DNA of 7,046 nt from an uncultured Clostridia bacterium (GCA_946410505.1 CAMKAP010000105.1:1-7046), one strand, 5' to 3'. Counted from the stretch's first letter, positions 1 to 6,069 are shown. The notes: a model not told the origin generated them from the sequence alone. Numbers and translations are program-made.

Positions 1-259
1 AGAGGGAGAAGATGCCGCCCTCGCCGTGGTTGTCCGCCTTCATGGCGATCAGCACGTATTTGACGGTGGTCAGCAGCGTGATGGTCCAGATCACCAGGGA
101 CAGGGAGCCGACGATAAAGCTCTCGTCCACATGGGCGATGCCGCCGTTGCCCTCCAGGATGGATTTCATCACGTACATGGGCGATGTGCCGATGTCGCCG
201 TATACGATTCCGATGGTCACCAGAAACAGACCGAAGCGGAATTTCTTTTTATCTTTCAT
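1..259 (-). CDS. kup: Kup-family potassium transporter, N-terminal part (runs off the left edge)
   Basis: This is the first 86 residues of a KUP/HAK/KT potassium uptake protein, an inner-membrane K+:H+ symporter family. Seen: a short lysine-rich start ([10 protein letters not shown]), then a first membrane segment with the family signature [11 protein letters not shown] at residues 17-27. Asp22 aligns with the functionally important Asp23 of E. coli Kup. A second hydrophobic segment lies at about residues 50-72, and then the conserved [13 protein letters not shown] block at the cut edge. The start at 259 is supported by AAGGAT and AGGAG purine tracts about 5-16 nt upstream and by a promoter at 329-357. 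It lies downstream of trkAH on the same strand but beyond that operon's terminator, so it is probably a separate transcription unit. No frameshift is visible, but over 80% of the usual length of about 620 residues is outside the window. The family call is firm; ion and coupling specificity are known only from the family. Confidence 0.95.
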   Translation of the reverse strand, partial: MKDKKKFRFGLFLVTIGIVYGDIGTSPMYVMKSILEGNGGIAHVDESFIVGSLSLVIWTITLLTTVKYVLIAMKADNHGEGGIFSL

Positions 260-328
260 GTCGATCCTTCTCTCCTGCCGTTTTTGAAAGCACAGCAAAC
301 AGGACTTGCCAGGGTATGAGGAAATATT

Positions 329-357
329 ATTATAGCATGACAGCGTTCAGCGCGCAA
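329..357 (-). promoter_or_regulatory. kup promoter (extended -10)
   Basis: On the minus strand, TTGCGC (352-357) and a perfect TATAAT (329-334) are separated by 17 bp. A TGC immediately before the -10 gives an extended -10 (TGnTATAAT), which would compensate for the weak -35 (3 of 6 matches). Predicted transcription starts near 322, leaving a leader of about 60 nt. That is too short for a ydaO-type c-di-AMP riboswitch, which often precedes potassium genes in Bacillota. The -35 abuts the T-run of the trkH terminator. Confidence 0.65.
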
Positions 358-385
358 CAAAAACCGGGCCAACGGCCCGGCTTTT
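357..385 (-). terminator. Rho-independent terminator of the trkAH operon
   Basis: A perfect 7-bp GC stem, CCGGGCC (364-370) and GGCCCGG (374-380), encloses a 3-nt loop. On the minus strand it is preceded by AAAAG and followed by TTTTTG, the classic intrinsic terminator form. It begins about 20 nt after the trkH stop codon at 406. The other strand has only CTTTT after the stem, so any activity in the plus direction would be weaker. Confidence 0.9.
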
Positions 386-405
386 GCGGTTTGGCGCTGA
401 GGAGC

Positions 406-1845
406 TCATTTTTTCCAGGTGCGGGGGATCAGCAGCACGAGGATCGGGTAGATCTCCAGTCTTCCCAGCAGCATCGCCAGTGTGAGAAAAAGCTTGCTGC
501 GCGGCGAGAATATGGCAAAGCTGCCGGCGGGGCCGATGAGCTTTGTCATGCCCGGGCCGATGTTGGACAGGCAGCTGAGCGAGGCGGTGAAGCAGGTGGC
601 CAGGTCAAAGCCGTCCAGGCTCACCAGCAGCGCAAACAGGAGCAGCAGGAACATGTAAACGGTCAAAAACAGGAAGGCCGCGCGGATGGTGCCGCCCTCG
701 ATGCGCTTGCCGTCCATCTGCACCCGCACCACGCTCCGGGGCCGGACCATCTGCTTGAGCTCCGCGACGGAGGCCTTGCCAAGGATCATCAGCCTGGAGA
801 GCTTGATGCCGCCGCCGGTGCTGCCGGCGCAGCCGCCGCAGAACATCAGCAGGATCAGGATCCACTTGCAGGTTTCGGGCCAGTCGGTAAAGTCCACCGT
901 GCCGAAGCCGGTGGTGCTGATGATGGTGGCGGTGTTGAAAAAGGCATGACGCAGGGCGATGCCGAAGCTGCCGTAGATCTTCGTGATCCCGGTCGCCAGC
1001 AGCAGCACGGAGCCGAGCACAATGCCCAGAAACCAGTGCAGCTCCTCGTTCTTGACCACATCCTTCCAGCGGCCGATCAGCAGCAGGAAATAGAGGTTGA
1101 AGTTGATGCCGAAGAGCAGCATAAACACGGTGATCACGACTTCGATATAAAGGCTGTCGTAGCCGCCGATGCTCAGGGGATTTGTCGAGAAGCCGCCGGT
1201 GCCCGCGGTGGCGCAGGCATGCAGCAGCGCGTCATAGAAGCTCATGCCGCCGAAGAGCAGGAAAACGGCCTCGATCAGCGTCAGGCCGATGTAGATCATA
1301 TAGAGCGTCATGGCCGTCTTGCGCACCCGGGGCACCAGCTTGCCCACGCTGGGGCCCGGCACCTCGGCGCGCATGATGTGCATGGAGTGCTCCCCGCTCA
1401 TGGGCAGCACCGCCATGATGAACACCAGCACGCCCATGCCGCCGATCCAGTGAGTAAACAGGCGCCAGAACAGGTCGCCCCGGGGCATGGCGCCGATGTC
1501 GGTGACGATGGTGGCGCCGGTGGTGGAGAGGCCGGAGGCCGTCTCAAACACGGCGTCGTAATAGTGGGGGATGCTGCCGCTCAGGACAAAGGGCAGCGCA
1601 CCCAGCAGCGACAGCAGGATCCAGCCCAGGCCGACGATCACAAAGCCGTCCCGCGCCACCAGGTTCCGGGACTGGGGGCGCGGCAGCATCAGCAGCCCGC
1701 CGCAGGCGGCGCAGAGCCCGATGGTCAGCGCAAAATTCAGTACGTTTTCCCGGAAGCAGAGCCCGGCGATCAGCGGCAGGAGCAGCAGCCCCGCCAGCGC
1801 CAGGAGGATCAGCCCCAGGACGCGGCATATCATTCTGTAGTTCAT
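406..1845 (-). CDS. trkH: TrkH-type potassium channel/transporter subunit
   Basis: A 479-residue integral membrane protein, about the normal length for TrkH (E. coli TrkH is 483). It forms the K+-conducting pore of the Trk system and is gated by the TrkA ring. Seen: the four pore-loop repeats of the superfamily, each with its filter glycine, near residues 103-112 (SGLSTTGAT), 211-220 (ATAGTGGFST), 307-316 (IISTTGFG) and 422-432 (LSCLSNIGPG). The conserved WIGGMGVLVF lies at 133-142 and GRLEIYPILVLL at 461-472. The glycine-rich CAGSTGGGIK at 339-348 matches the intramembrane gating loop of TrkH. The start codon overlaps the trkA stop as ATGA (1842-1845). No good Shine-Dalgarno lies within 12 nt upstream, so translation probably depends on coupling to trkA. 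The 3' end is followed by a strong terminator. Nothing looks truncated. A KtrB-like Na+-dependent role is possible in this superfamily, but the length and the two-domain TrkA partner favour Trk. Confidence 0.96.
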   Translation of the reverse strand: MNYRMICRVLGLILLALAGLLLLPLIAGLCFRENVLNFALTIGLCAACGGLLMLPRPQSRNLVARDGFVIVGLGWILLSLLGALPFVLSGSIPHYYDAVFETASGLSTTGATIVTDIGAMPRGDLFWRLFTHWIGGMGVLVFIMAVLPMSGEHSMHIMRAEVPGPSVGKLVPRVRKTAMTLYMIYIGLTLIEAVFLLFGGMSFYDALLHACATAGTGGFSTNPLSIGGYDSLYIEVVITVFMLLFGINFNLYFLLLIGRWKDVVKNEELHWFLGIVLGSVLLLATGITKIYGSFGIALRHAFFNTATIISTTGFGTVDFTDWPETCKWILILLMFCGGCAGSTGGGIKLSRLMILGKASVAELKQMVRPRSVVRVQMDGKRIEGGTIRAAFLFLTVYMFLLLLFALLVSLDGFDLATCFTASLSCLSNIGPGMTKLIGPAGSFAIFSPRSKLFLTLAMLLGRLEIYPILVLLIPRTWKK

Positions 1846-3197
1846 AGTATAATATCGTCCAGGCTCTCAAGCTTTCCTGCCGAGGAGACGACGATGGCGT
1901 GATCGTCCGGCTGGATCACCGTGTCGCCGTCGGGCAGGATGCTTTTGCTGCCGCGGATCACGGCCGCAATCAGGGTGTTCGGCTTCAGCTTCAGCTCCCG
2001 CAGGGGCTTTCCCGCGCAGGCGGCGTTCTCGCCGACGCGGAATTCCAGCGCCTCCACCTGGCCGTCGGCCAGACGGTAGAGGGCCTCCATGCTGCTGCCC
2101 TCGGAGTTGGACATGGCGCGCACATAGCGGGCCAGCTGCTCGGAAACCAGTTCCTTGGCGGACACGATGCTGTACAGCCCGGCGCCCTCCAGGATGTCCG
2201 AGAAATGCTCGCGGTTTACTTTGACGACGATCTTGCCCACGGCGCACTGCCGGGCGTACATGGCGGTGACGATGTTGTCCCCGTCCTCGCCGGTCAGGGC
2301 CACAAAGGCGTCGGCCGAGCTCAGCCCGTCCTCCTGGAGCACATCGCTGCGCGTGGCGTCGCCGCAGACGATATGGGCGTCCGGCAGCAGATCGCAGAGC
2401 CGGTTGCAGCGCTCCCGGTCCTTCTCAATCACCGTGACGGCCATGCCGCTCTCCTGCAGCATGCGCGTCAGGTAGACGGCCGTGCGGCTGCCGCCGACGA
2501 TCATGACCTGCCGCACAGGCCGCTTGAGCGCGCCGACGGCGGCGAAAAAGCGCCGCAGCTCCCGCACCGTGCCGGTGACGCTGAGCCGGTCACCCGCCGC
2601 CAGCGTGAAAAGACCGTTGGGGATGAAGGCTTTGCCGCCCCGGTCCACCACGCTGACCAGCACCCGCACGCCGAGCCTGGCGCCCAGATCACGCAAAGCC
2701 ATGCCGTCAAGCACGCTGCCGCCCGTGACCTTGTGTTCCACGATCTCCACGCTGCCCTTGGAAAAGGTGTCTACCCGCACAGCGCTGGGGAAGCGCAGGA
2801 TGCGCGCGATCTCACGGGCGCACTCATAGTCCGGGTTCACGATCATATCCAGGCCCAGCGCCTCCCGCAGAAAGGTTTTCTGGCTCAGATACTCCGGGTC
2901 GCGGATGCGGGCGATCACGTGCTGCGCGCCCAGATGGCGGGCCGTGATGCCGCAGACCATGTTCACCTCGTCATGCTGTGTCGCGGCCAGCACCAGATCC
3001 GCCTCCGCCGCGCCCGCTTCGCGCAGAGCGTCGGGACTGGTGGCGCTGCCCTCCACGCAGATCACGTCCAGCTCATTGGACAGATGCGCGATCAGGTCCG
3101 CATTGTGGTCGATGACGGTGACGTCGTGCCCTTCGTCCGCCAGGATGCCTGCGACGGCGTGGCCGATCTTGCCGCCGCCGGCGATGATGATTTTCAT
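1842..3197 (-). CDS. trkA: Trk system potassium uptake protein TrkA (two RCK modules)
   Basis: A 451-residue cytoplasmic protein, close to E. coli TrkA (458). It binds NAD(H) or other nucleotides and gates TrkH. Domain order: RCK_N (about 1-120) with the Rossmann loop GGGKIG at 7-12 and the acidic Asp30 ending beta-2; RCK_C (about 140-220); a second RCK_N (about 229-345) with VGGSRTA at 234-240 and Glu258; a second RCK_C (about 370-450). The second glycine loop lacks the last glycine, so the two halves may differ in ligand affinity (inference). The start at 3197 is chosen because MKIIIAGGG is the typical RCK start, a GGAGG lies 1-6 nt upstream within GGAGGGTCCTCC, and a promoter sits just beyond. 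The frame stays open to 3959 upstream, but that stretch is antisense to the neighbouring gene and would erase the promoter. It overlaps trkH by 4 nt, so the two are an operon. Confidence 0.97.
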   Translation of the reverse strand: MKIIIAGGGKIGHAVAGILADEGHDVTVIDHNADLIAHLSNELDVICVEGSATSPDALREAGAAEADLVLAATQHDEVNMVCGITARHLGAQHVIARIRDPEYLSQKTFLREALGLDMIVNPDYECAREIARILRFPSAVRVDTFSKGSVEIVEHKVTGGSVLDGMALRDLGARLGVRVLVSVVDRGGKAFIPNGLFTLAAGDRLSVTGTVRELRRFFAAVGALKRPVRQVMIVGGSRTAVYLTRMLQESGMAVTVIEKDRERCNRLCDLLPDAHIVCGDATRSDVLQEDGLSSADAFVALTGEDGDNIVTAMYARQCAVGKIVVKVNREHFSDILEGAGLYSIVSAKELVSEQLARYVRAMSNSEGSSMEALYRLADGQVEALEFRVGENAACAGKPLRELKLKPNTLIAAVIRGSKSILPDGDTVIQPDDHAIVVSSAGKLESLDDIIL

Positions 3198-3212
3198 GGG
3201 AGGACCCTCCGA
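3198..3212 (-). promoter_or_regulatory. trkA ribosome binding site inside an inverted repeat
   Basis: On the minus strand the leader ends GGAGGGTCCTCCC directly before ATG. The Shine-Dalgarno core GGAGG (complement of 3206-3210) faces its own complement CCTCC (complement of 3199-3203), two bases apart. A 4-bp stem with a 4-base loop is sterically possible and would partly hide the ribosome binding site; a weak effect at best. The second copy touches the start codon, so the upstream GGAGG is the functional one, with a spacing of about 7-8 nt. Confidence 0.5.
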
Positions 3213-3249
3213 TCCCTGTAGAGTTGCAGGTATATAAACTGATTGTATT

Positions 3250-3278
3250 ATTATATCACTCCGCGAGTGTATTGTACA
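3250..3278 (-). promoter_or_regulatory. trkA-trkH promoter
   Basis: On the minus strand, TGTACA (3273-3278; 4 of 6 matches) and a perfect TATAAT (3250-3255) lie 17 bp apart. Transcription would begin near 3243, giving a leader of about 45 nt. The spacer holds a perfect 5-bp inverted repeat, CACTC (3257-3261), CGC, GAGTG (3265-3269), which is a candidate operator. The -35 is separated by a single base from the -35 of the divergent promoter. Confidence 0.7.
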
Positions 3279-3279
3279 G

Positions 3280-3308
3280 TTGCGAAATTGCCCTCTTTCG
3301 GATATAAT
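3280..3308 (+). promoter_or_regulatory. Promoter of the DUF2461-glycosyltransferase operon
   Basis: TTGCGA (3280-3285; 4 of 6 matches), a 17-bp spacer and a perfect TATAAT (3303-3308). Transcription would begin near 3315, leaving about 20 nt before the ATG at 3336, just enough for the AGAGG ribosome binding site at 3324-3328. It fires away from the trkA promoter. Confidence 0.75.
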
Positions 3309-3335
3309 AAAACGAACAAAGAAAGAGGTACGAAC

Positions 3336-4010
3336 ATGTTTCAAGGCTTTACGCAGGAGACCAGTGATTTTCTCTGGGATCTGAGCTTTAACAATGAGCG
3401 GCCCTGGTTTCAGGCCCACAAGGAACAGTTTGAGCGCTGCCTCAACCAGCCGTTCAAGGAGCTGGGGCAGGAGACCTGGCGCCTGATGAGCGACCGTTTT
3501 CCGGAGCGGGAACTCTATGTCCACATCTCCCGCATCTACCGGGACGCCCGCCGCCTCTTCGGCCGCGGACCCTATAAGGATCACCTGTGGTTTACCATCT
3601 ATTCCGCGGACAAGCATGAGGGGCCCAGCTTCTGGTTTGAGCTCAACGCGGCGAAATACACCTACGGCCTGGGGTTCTGGAGCTGGCGCCCGGCGATGAT
3701 GGAGCAGTACCGCCGCGCCATCGACGCAAATCCCGCCCGTTTTGAGCGCCTGGTGCGTGAAGTCGAGGCAGTGCCGGGCCTGCGCCTGCTGGGAGAAGAA
3801 TACAAGCGCCCCAAGGGAGACCGGGGAGAAGTGCTCAACCGCTGGTATAACCGAAAGTACGTGACGATGGAGCTGGGCGGGGACTTCGGCGGAGAGCTTT
3901 TCCGGCCCGACCTGTCCGAAAGGCTCTGCGAGACCTTTGTCCGGCTGATGCCGATGCATGATTTCCTGACGGAGGTCTATGAGGCCAGCCGGGAGGAGGA
4001 GAGAGGATGA
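3336..4010 (+). CDS. DUF2461 (TIGR02453-type) protein of unknown function
   Basis: A 224-residue soluble protein with no signal peptide or membrane segment. It is recognised as DUF2461 from its overall pattern. The N-terminus is MFQGFTQETSDFLWDLSFNNERPWF, where the family typically has FL..L..NN.R.WF. Then come a central HISRIYRDARRLFGRGPYKDH (about residues 67-86) and an aromatic-rich FWFELNAAKYTYGLGFWSW (about 100-118). These motifs are conserved in the family, but I know of no established reaction for it. The start at 3336 is favoured by AGAGG 7 nt upstream. An in-frame ATG at 3243 would place the -10 box inside the gene. The stop overlaps the next gene's start (ATGA, 4007-4010), so it is co-transcribed and probably translationally coupled with the glycosyltransferase. 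Its purine-rich 3' end (encoding REEERG) doubles as that gene's ribosome binding site. The family call is good; the function is unknown. Confidence 0.88.
   Translation: MFQGFTQETSDFLWDLSFNNERPWFQAHKEQFERCLNQPFKELGQETWRLMSDRFPERELYVHISRIYRDARRLFGRGPYKDHLWFTIYSADKHEGPSFWFELNAAKYTYGLGFWSWRPAMMEQYRRAIDANPARFERLVREVEAVPGLRLLGEEYKRPKGDRGEVLNRWYNRKYVTMELGGDFGGELFRPDLSERLCETFVRLMPMHDFLTEVYEASREEERG
3994..3999 (+). promoter_or_regulatory. Consensus Shine-Dalgarno for the glycosyltransferase gene
   Basis: A perfect AGGAGG sits 7 nt before the ATG at 4007, inside a run of G and A at the end of the DUF2461 coding sequence. Together with the ATGA overlap it supports the 4007 start and efficient re-initiation. 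Confidence 0.85.
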
Positions 4011-5041
4011 GCGCGGCGCTGACGCTGATCATGCCCGCCTGGAACGCGGAGAACTATATCGAGCGCTCGGTGCGAAGCGTGCTGAACCAGAGCTATCGGG
4101 AGCTGCGCCTTGTGGTGGTGGACGACGGCTCGACGGACGGCACCGGGGCGGTGCTCACGCACCTGGCCGCGGAGGATCCGCGGCTGCAGCCCGTGACCGT
4201 GCCCAACGGCGGCCCCGCCCGGGCGCGGAATCTGGCGCTGGACACACTGGATGCGGATACGCGCTGGGTCATGTTTATCGACGCGGACGACGAGCTCCTG
4301 CCGGATGCGGCGGAGAAGGCGGTGCGCGCGGCGGAAGACGGCGCGGACCTTGTGATTTTCGGCTTTTCCATCCTGGGGGCCGACGGCTCCCGGCGGGACT
4401 ACTGCGAAGCGGCACAGAGCCTGGACCGGGACTCCCTGGGGGAGAATCTGGGCCGGCTCTACAAGGCGAACCTGCTCAACCAGGTCTGGGGCAAGCTCTT
4501 TTCGGCGGCGGCGATCCGGGAAGGGCGGATCCGCTTCCCCGACTACCGCTGGGGCGAGGACCGCTTCTTCGTCTTCGACTGCCTGGAGCGGGCGCGGCGG
4601 GTCGCCGTCCTCCCGGACTGCCTGTACCGCTACATCATGCACGAGGGCGAGAGCCTCATCAGCAGATACTATGACAAAAAGTTTGCCGTCTGCCTCCGGA
4701 TCGACGAGCGTATGGAGGCGCTGTGCGCAGACCTCGGCGTGACGGACGAGCGGGATTTCCGCTATATGTTCTCGAAGAGCGTGTTTTCCTGCCTGACCAC
4801 GCTCTATGCTCCCTCCTGCCCCCTGACGGGAAAGGAAAAGCAGGCTGCGGCGCGCACGATCGCGGAAAACGGGCGGGTGCGCCGCCGCTGCCGGGACGCC
4901 TCCGGAGGCCTTCCGGTAAAGGCGCTCTGCGCCGTGCTGCAGAGCGGGAAGCCCGATCTGATCCTCCCGGCCTTTCACGGTGTTTACTGGGCGGGCGAGA
5001 AACTCCCGGGGCTGTTCATGGCCCTGAAGCACAGGAAATAA
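4007..5041 (+). CDS. Family 2 (GT-A) glycosyltransferase
   Basis: A 344-residue protein that should transfer a sugar from a nucleotide-sugar donor, probably in surface polysaccharide or glycolipid assembly (pathway is inference). Seen: the GT2 N-terminus LTLIMPAWNAENYIERSVRSVL; the nucleotide-binding VVVDDGSTDGT at about 36-46; GGPARARN at 68-75; the metal-binding DxD-type motif FIDADDE at 90-96; and GEDRFF at 183-188, whose acidic pair fits the catalytic-base position of GT2 enzymes. There is no membrane helix, so it is cytoplasmic or peripheral. The C-terminal third (about 220-344) is less conserved and gives no further clue to substrate. It is the second gene of the operon after the DUF2461 gene; no other polysaccharide gene is nearby, so it is an isolated glycosyltransferase. 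It ends 17 bp before a hairpin terminator. Donor and acceptor cannot be read from the sequence. Confidence 0.93.
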   Translation: MSAALTLIMPAWNAENYIERSVRSVLNQSYRELRLVVVDDGSTDGTGAVLTHLAAEDPRLQPVTVPNGGPARARNLALDTLDADTRWVMFIDADDELLPDAAEKAVRAAEDGADLVIFGFSILGADGSRRDYCEAAQSLDRDSLGENLGRLYKANLLNQVWGKLFSAAAIREGRIRFPDYRWGEDRFFVFDCLERARRVAVLPDCLYRYIMHEGESLISRYYDKKFAVCLRIDERMEALCADLGVTDERDFRYMFSKSVFSCLTTLYAPSCPLTGKEKQAAARTIAENGRVRRRCRDASGGLPVKALCAVLQSGKPDLILPAFHGVYWAGEKLPGLFMALKHRK

Positions 5042-5058
5042 ATCGAAGATTGAAGATG

Positions 5059-5094
5059 AAAAGCGACGGTGATTATTATATCACCGTCGCTTTT
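5059..5094. terminator. Bidirectional terminator between convergent operons
   Basis: A perfect 15-bp stem (5059-5073 with 5080-5094) with a 6-nt loop TATTAT. The stem begins AAAA and ends TTTT, so it presents a U-run to transcripts from either side: the glycosyltransferase operon on plus and the yfbR operon on minus. On the minus strand a second copy of one arm (5099-5113) lies just upstream and contains the DUF896 stop codon. Confidence 0.88.
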
Positions 5095-5115
5095 GCATAT
5101 CACCGTCGCTTTTGC
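5078..5115. repeat. Two tandem copies of a 19-bp unit
   Basis: A 19-bp unit beginning ATATCACCGTCGC and ending TTTTGC occurs at 5078-5096 and again at 5097-5115 with no mismatch. The first copy is the right arm of the convergent terminator. The second copy, read on minus, encodes the last codons and stop of the small DUF896 gene. Confidence 0.95.
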
Positions 5116-5303
5116 AGTTTGTGCTTTTTCCCGTCCGGCGTCACCACATAGGTGTTTTCCAGCACGGCGATGGCGCCCTGCCGCCACTCGGCGATGTATT
5201 CCTTCCGCAGCGTGTCGCGCTCCGAAAGCTCCTCGGGCGTCAGCTCCCGCTCCTTTGCGAGCCGGGCCAGCTCGTTGATGCGTTCCAGTTTGCTGTTTTC
5301 CAT
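5100..5303 (-). CDS. DUF896 / UPF0291 small protein (YnzC-like)
   Basis: A 67-residue, highly charged cytoplasmic protein. It is recognised as DUF896 from the helical hairpin pattern RINELARLAKERELTPEELSERDTLRKEYI (about residues 8-37), followed by a short basic tail carrying VVTPDGKKHKLQKRR. Family members such as B. subtilis YnzC are about 70-80 residues. Their role is not established, though YnzC is encoded with the SOS gene yneA in Bacillus. Here the partner is yfbR: the start at 5303 lies 3 nt after the yfbR stop, and its Shine-Dalgarno GAGG is formed by the last yfbR codons, with a spacing of 8 nt, so the two are an operon. The last codons and the TGA stop lie inside a 19-bp tandem repeat that also forms the terminator arm. 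That may have replaced or trimmed the original C-terminus (inference). Confidence 0.88.
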   Translation of the reverse strand: MENSKLERINELARLAKERELTPEELSERDTLRKEYIAEWRQGAIAVLENTYVVTPDGKKHKLQKRR

Positions 5304-5306
5304 GTT

Positions 5307-5897
5307 TTAATCCTCGATCGTTCCCATTTCGTCCAGATTCAGTTCAAAGGACGGCATGAAGTGCTCCAGAAAATATTGGACCTCGGGCAGCGGATTCTCT
5401 TCCAGCGCCGCGCGGGTCTGCTTTTCGGCGGAAAGGAATTCGTTGTTGCCGGCCTTGCGCTCCTCCACGCACTTGATATAGGCCGAGAGCTTGTCGGCTG
5501 CCTTCACCAGGTCGTGCAGCTCTTTCGCGCTCTCGCCCAGCAGCAGGTCCTCATAGGCGGGGCGCAGCTTTCCGGGCAGCGTGGACAGCAGCTTGCTGCA
5601 GGCCAGGTTCTCCACCTTCTGGTAGGCGTCCCGGATCTTGCGGCTGTGGTACTTGATGGGCGTGGGCAGATCGCCGGTGAGGATCTCGCTGGCGTCGTGG
5701 TAGAGGGCTACGGCGGCGGCCGCGTTGGGATCGCAGGGCCGGCCGAACACGTCCCGCCGAATGACGCCCAGCGCATGGGCCAGCACCGCCACCATATGGC
5801 TGTGCTCCTGGATGTTCTCGGGCAGGGCGTTGCGCATCAGGCTCCAGCGGCCGATGTAGCGCATGCGGGAGATATAGGCGAAAAAGTGAAAGCTCAT
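5307..5897 (-). CDS. yfbR: HD-domain 5'-deoxynucleotidase YfbR
   Basis: A 196-residue cytoplasmic metalloenzyme. Family members hydrolyse deoxyribonucleoside 5'-monophosphates to deoxynucleosides and phosphate, balancing dNTP pools. The match to E. coli YfbR (199 residues) runs end to end: HFFAYISRMRYIGRWSLMRN near the start, EHS at 31-33, YHDASEILTGDLPTP at 66-80, VKAADKLSAYIKC at 131-143, EERKAGNNEFL next, and PSFELNLDE near the end. The HD-type metal ligands His32, His67, Asp68 and Asp135 are all present, as are Arg17 and Trp18 of the substrate pocket, so it should be active. The start at 5897 gives the E. coli-like N-terminus and has AAGGA about 10 nt upstream. An in-frame ATG at 5936 would run through the -10 box. 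It is the first gene of a two-gene operon with the DUF896 protein. Confidence 0.96.
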   Translation of the reverse strand: MSFHFFAYISRMRYIGRWSLMRNALPENIQEHSHMVAVLAHALGVIRRDVFGRPCDPNAAAAVALYHDASEILTGDLPTPIKYHSRKIRDAYQKVENLACSKLLSTLPGKLRPAYEDLLLGESAKELHDLVKAADKLSAYIKCVEERKAGNNEFLSAEKQTRAALEENPLPEVQYFLEHFMPSFELNLDEMGTIED

Positions 5898-5926
5898 GGA
5901 TGCTGTTCCTTTCTGTTTCTGCCGGA

Positions 5927-5955
5927 ATTGTACCACGAACGCCCGTCGATTGCAA
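5927..5955 (-). promoter_or_regulatory. yfbR operon promoter
   Basis: On the minus strand, TTGCAA (5950-5955) and TACAAT (5927-5932) are 17 bp apart, with 4 and 5 of 6 consensus matches. Transcription should start near 5920, about 22 nt before the yfbR ATG. The -35 overlaps a small palindrome, GCAATTGC (5953-5960), which could be an operator but is short enough to be chance. Confidence 0.7.
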
Positions 5956-5963
5956 TTGCCGAC

Positions 5964-5999
5964 CCGGACAAATCATATTAGCATGCTTTTATTGTCCGG
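5964..5999. repeat. Inverted repeat at the left edge of the gene-free island
   Basis: CCGGACAA (5964-5971) and TTGTCCGG (5992-5999) are perfect 8-bp arms around a 20-nt AT-rich loop that itself holds the palindrome AGCATGCT (5980-5987). It lies just upstream of the yfbR promoter. Confidence 0.6.
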
Positions 6000-6027
6000 C
6001 TGCCCAGAGGCGGTAGGCTGCGTATTT

Positions 6028-6069
6028 CAGGAAACTTTTCTTTCCTTTCGCGGAAAGAAAGGTTTCCTG
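6028..6069. repeat. 18-bp hairpin
   Basis: Arms 6028-6045 and 6052-6069 pair over 18 positions with one G-T wobble around a 6-nt loop TTTCGC. Each arm is nearly pure purine or pyrimidine (GGAAAGAAAGG type). It has no clean U-run outside the stem, so it is not a typical terminator. Confidence 0.85.

Noticed and set aside
260..330. c-di-AMP (ydaO-type) riboswitch before kup
   Set aside because: The leader is only about 60 nt and shows none of the long paired architecture such a riboswitch needs.
1848..1853. TATAAT on plus near the trkA-trkH junction
   Set aside because: No acceptable -35 lies 16-18 bp upstream, and it falls in coding sequence reading into antisense of trkA.
184..1902. 572-codon open frame on plus, opposite trkH
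   Set aside because: It is the antisense shadow of trkH: low-complexity Gln, Ala, Gly and His-rich translation, no domain, and trkH on minus has clear family motifs throughout.
1899..3221. 440-codon open frame on plus, opposite trkA
   Set aside because: Antisense shadow caused by GC-rich codon use; the translation shows no family pattern, whereas trkA is complete on minus.
3243..3335. Earlier start for the DUF2461 gene at 3243
   Set aside because: It lies upstream of both promoter boxes and has no ribosome site; the family starts near the 3336 ATG.
3198..3959. N-terminal extension of trkA by 254 codons
   Set aside because: The frame is open by chance opposite the DUF2461 gene. It would swallow the trkA ribosome site and promoter, and TrkA proteins start at MKIIIAGGG.
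5078..5115. CRISPR-like repeat
   Set aside because: Only two directly abutting 19-bp copies without spacers, and they are explained by the terminator arm.
5898..5936. Earlier start for yfbR at 5936
   Set aside because: It would place the -10 box (5927-5932) inside the gene, and E. coli YfbR aligns from the 5897 start.
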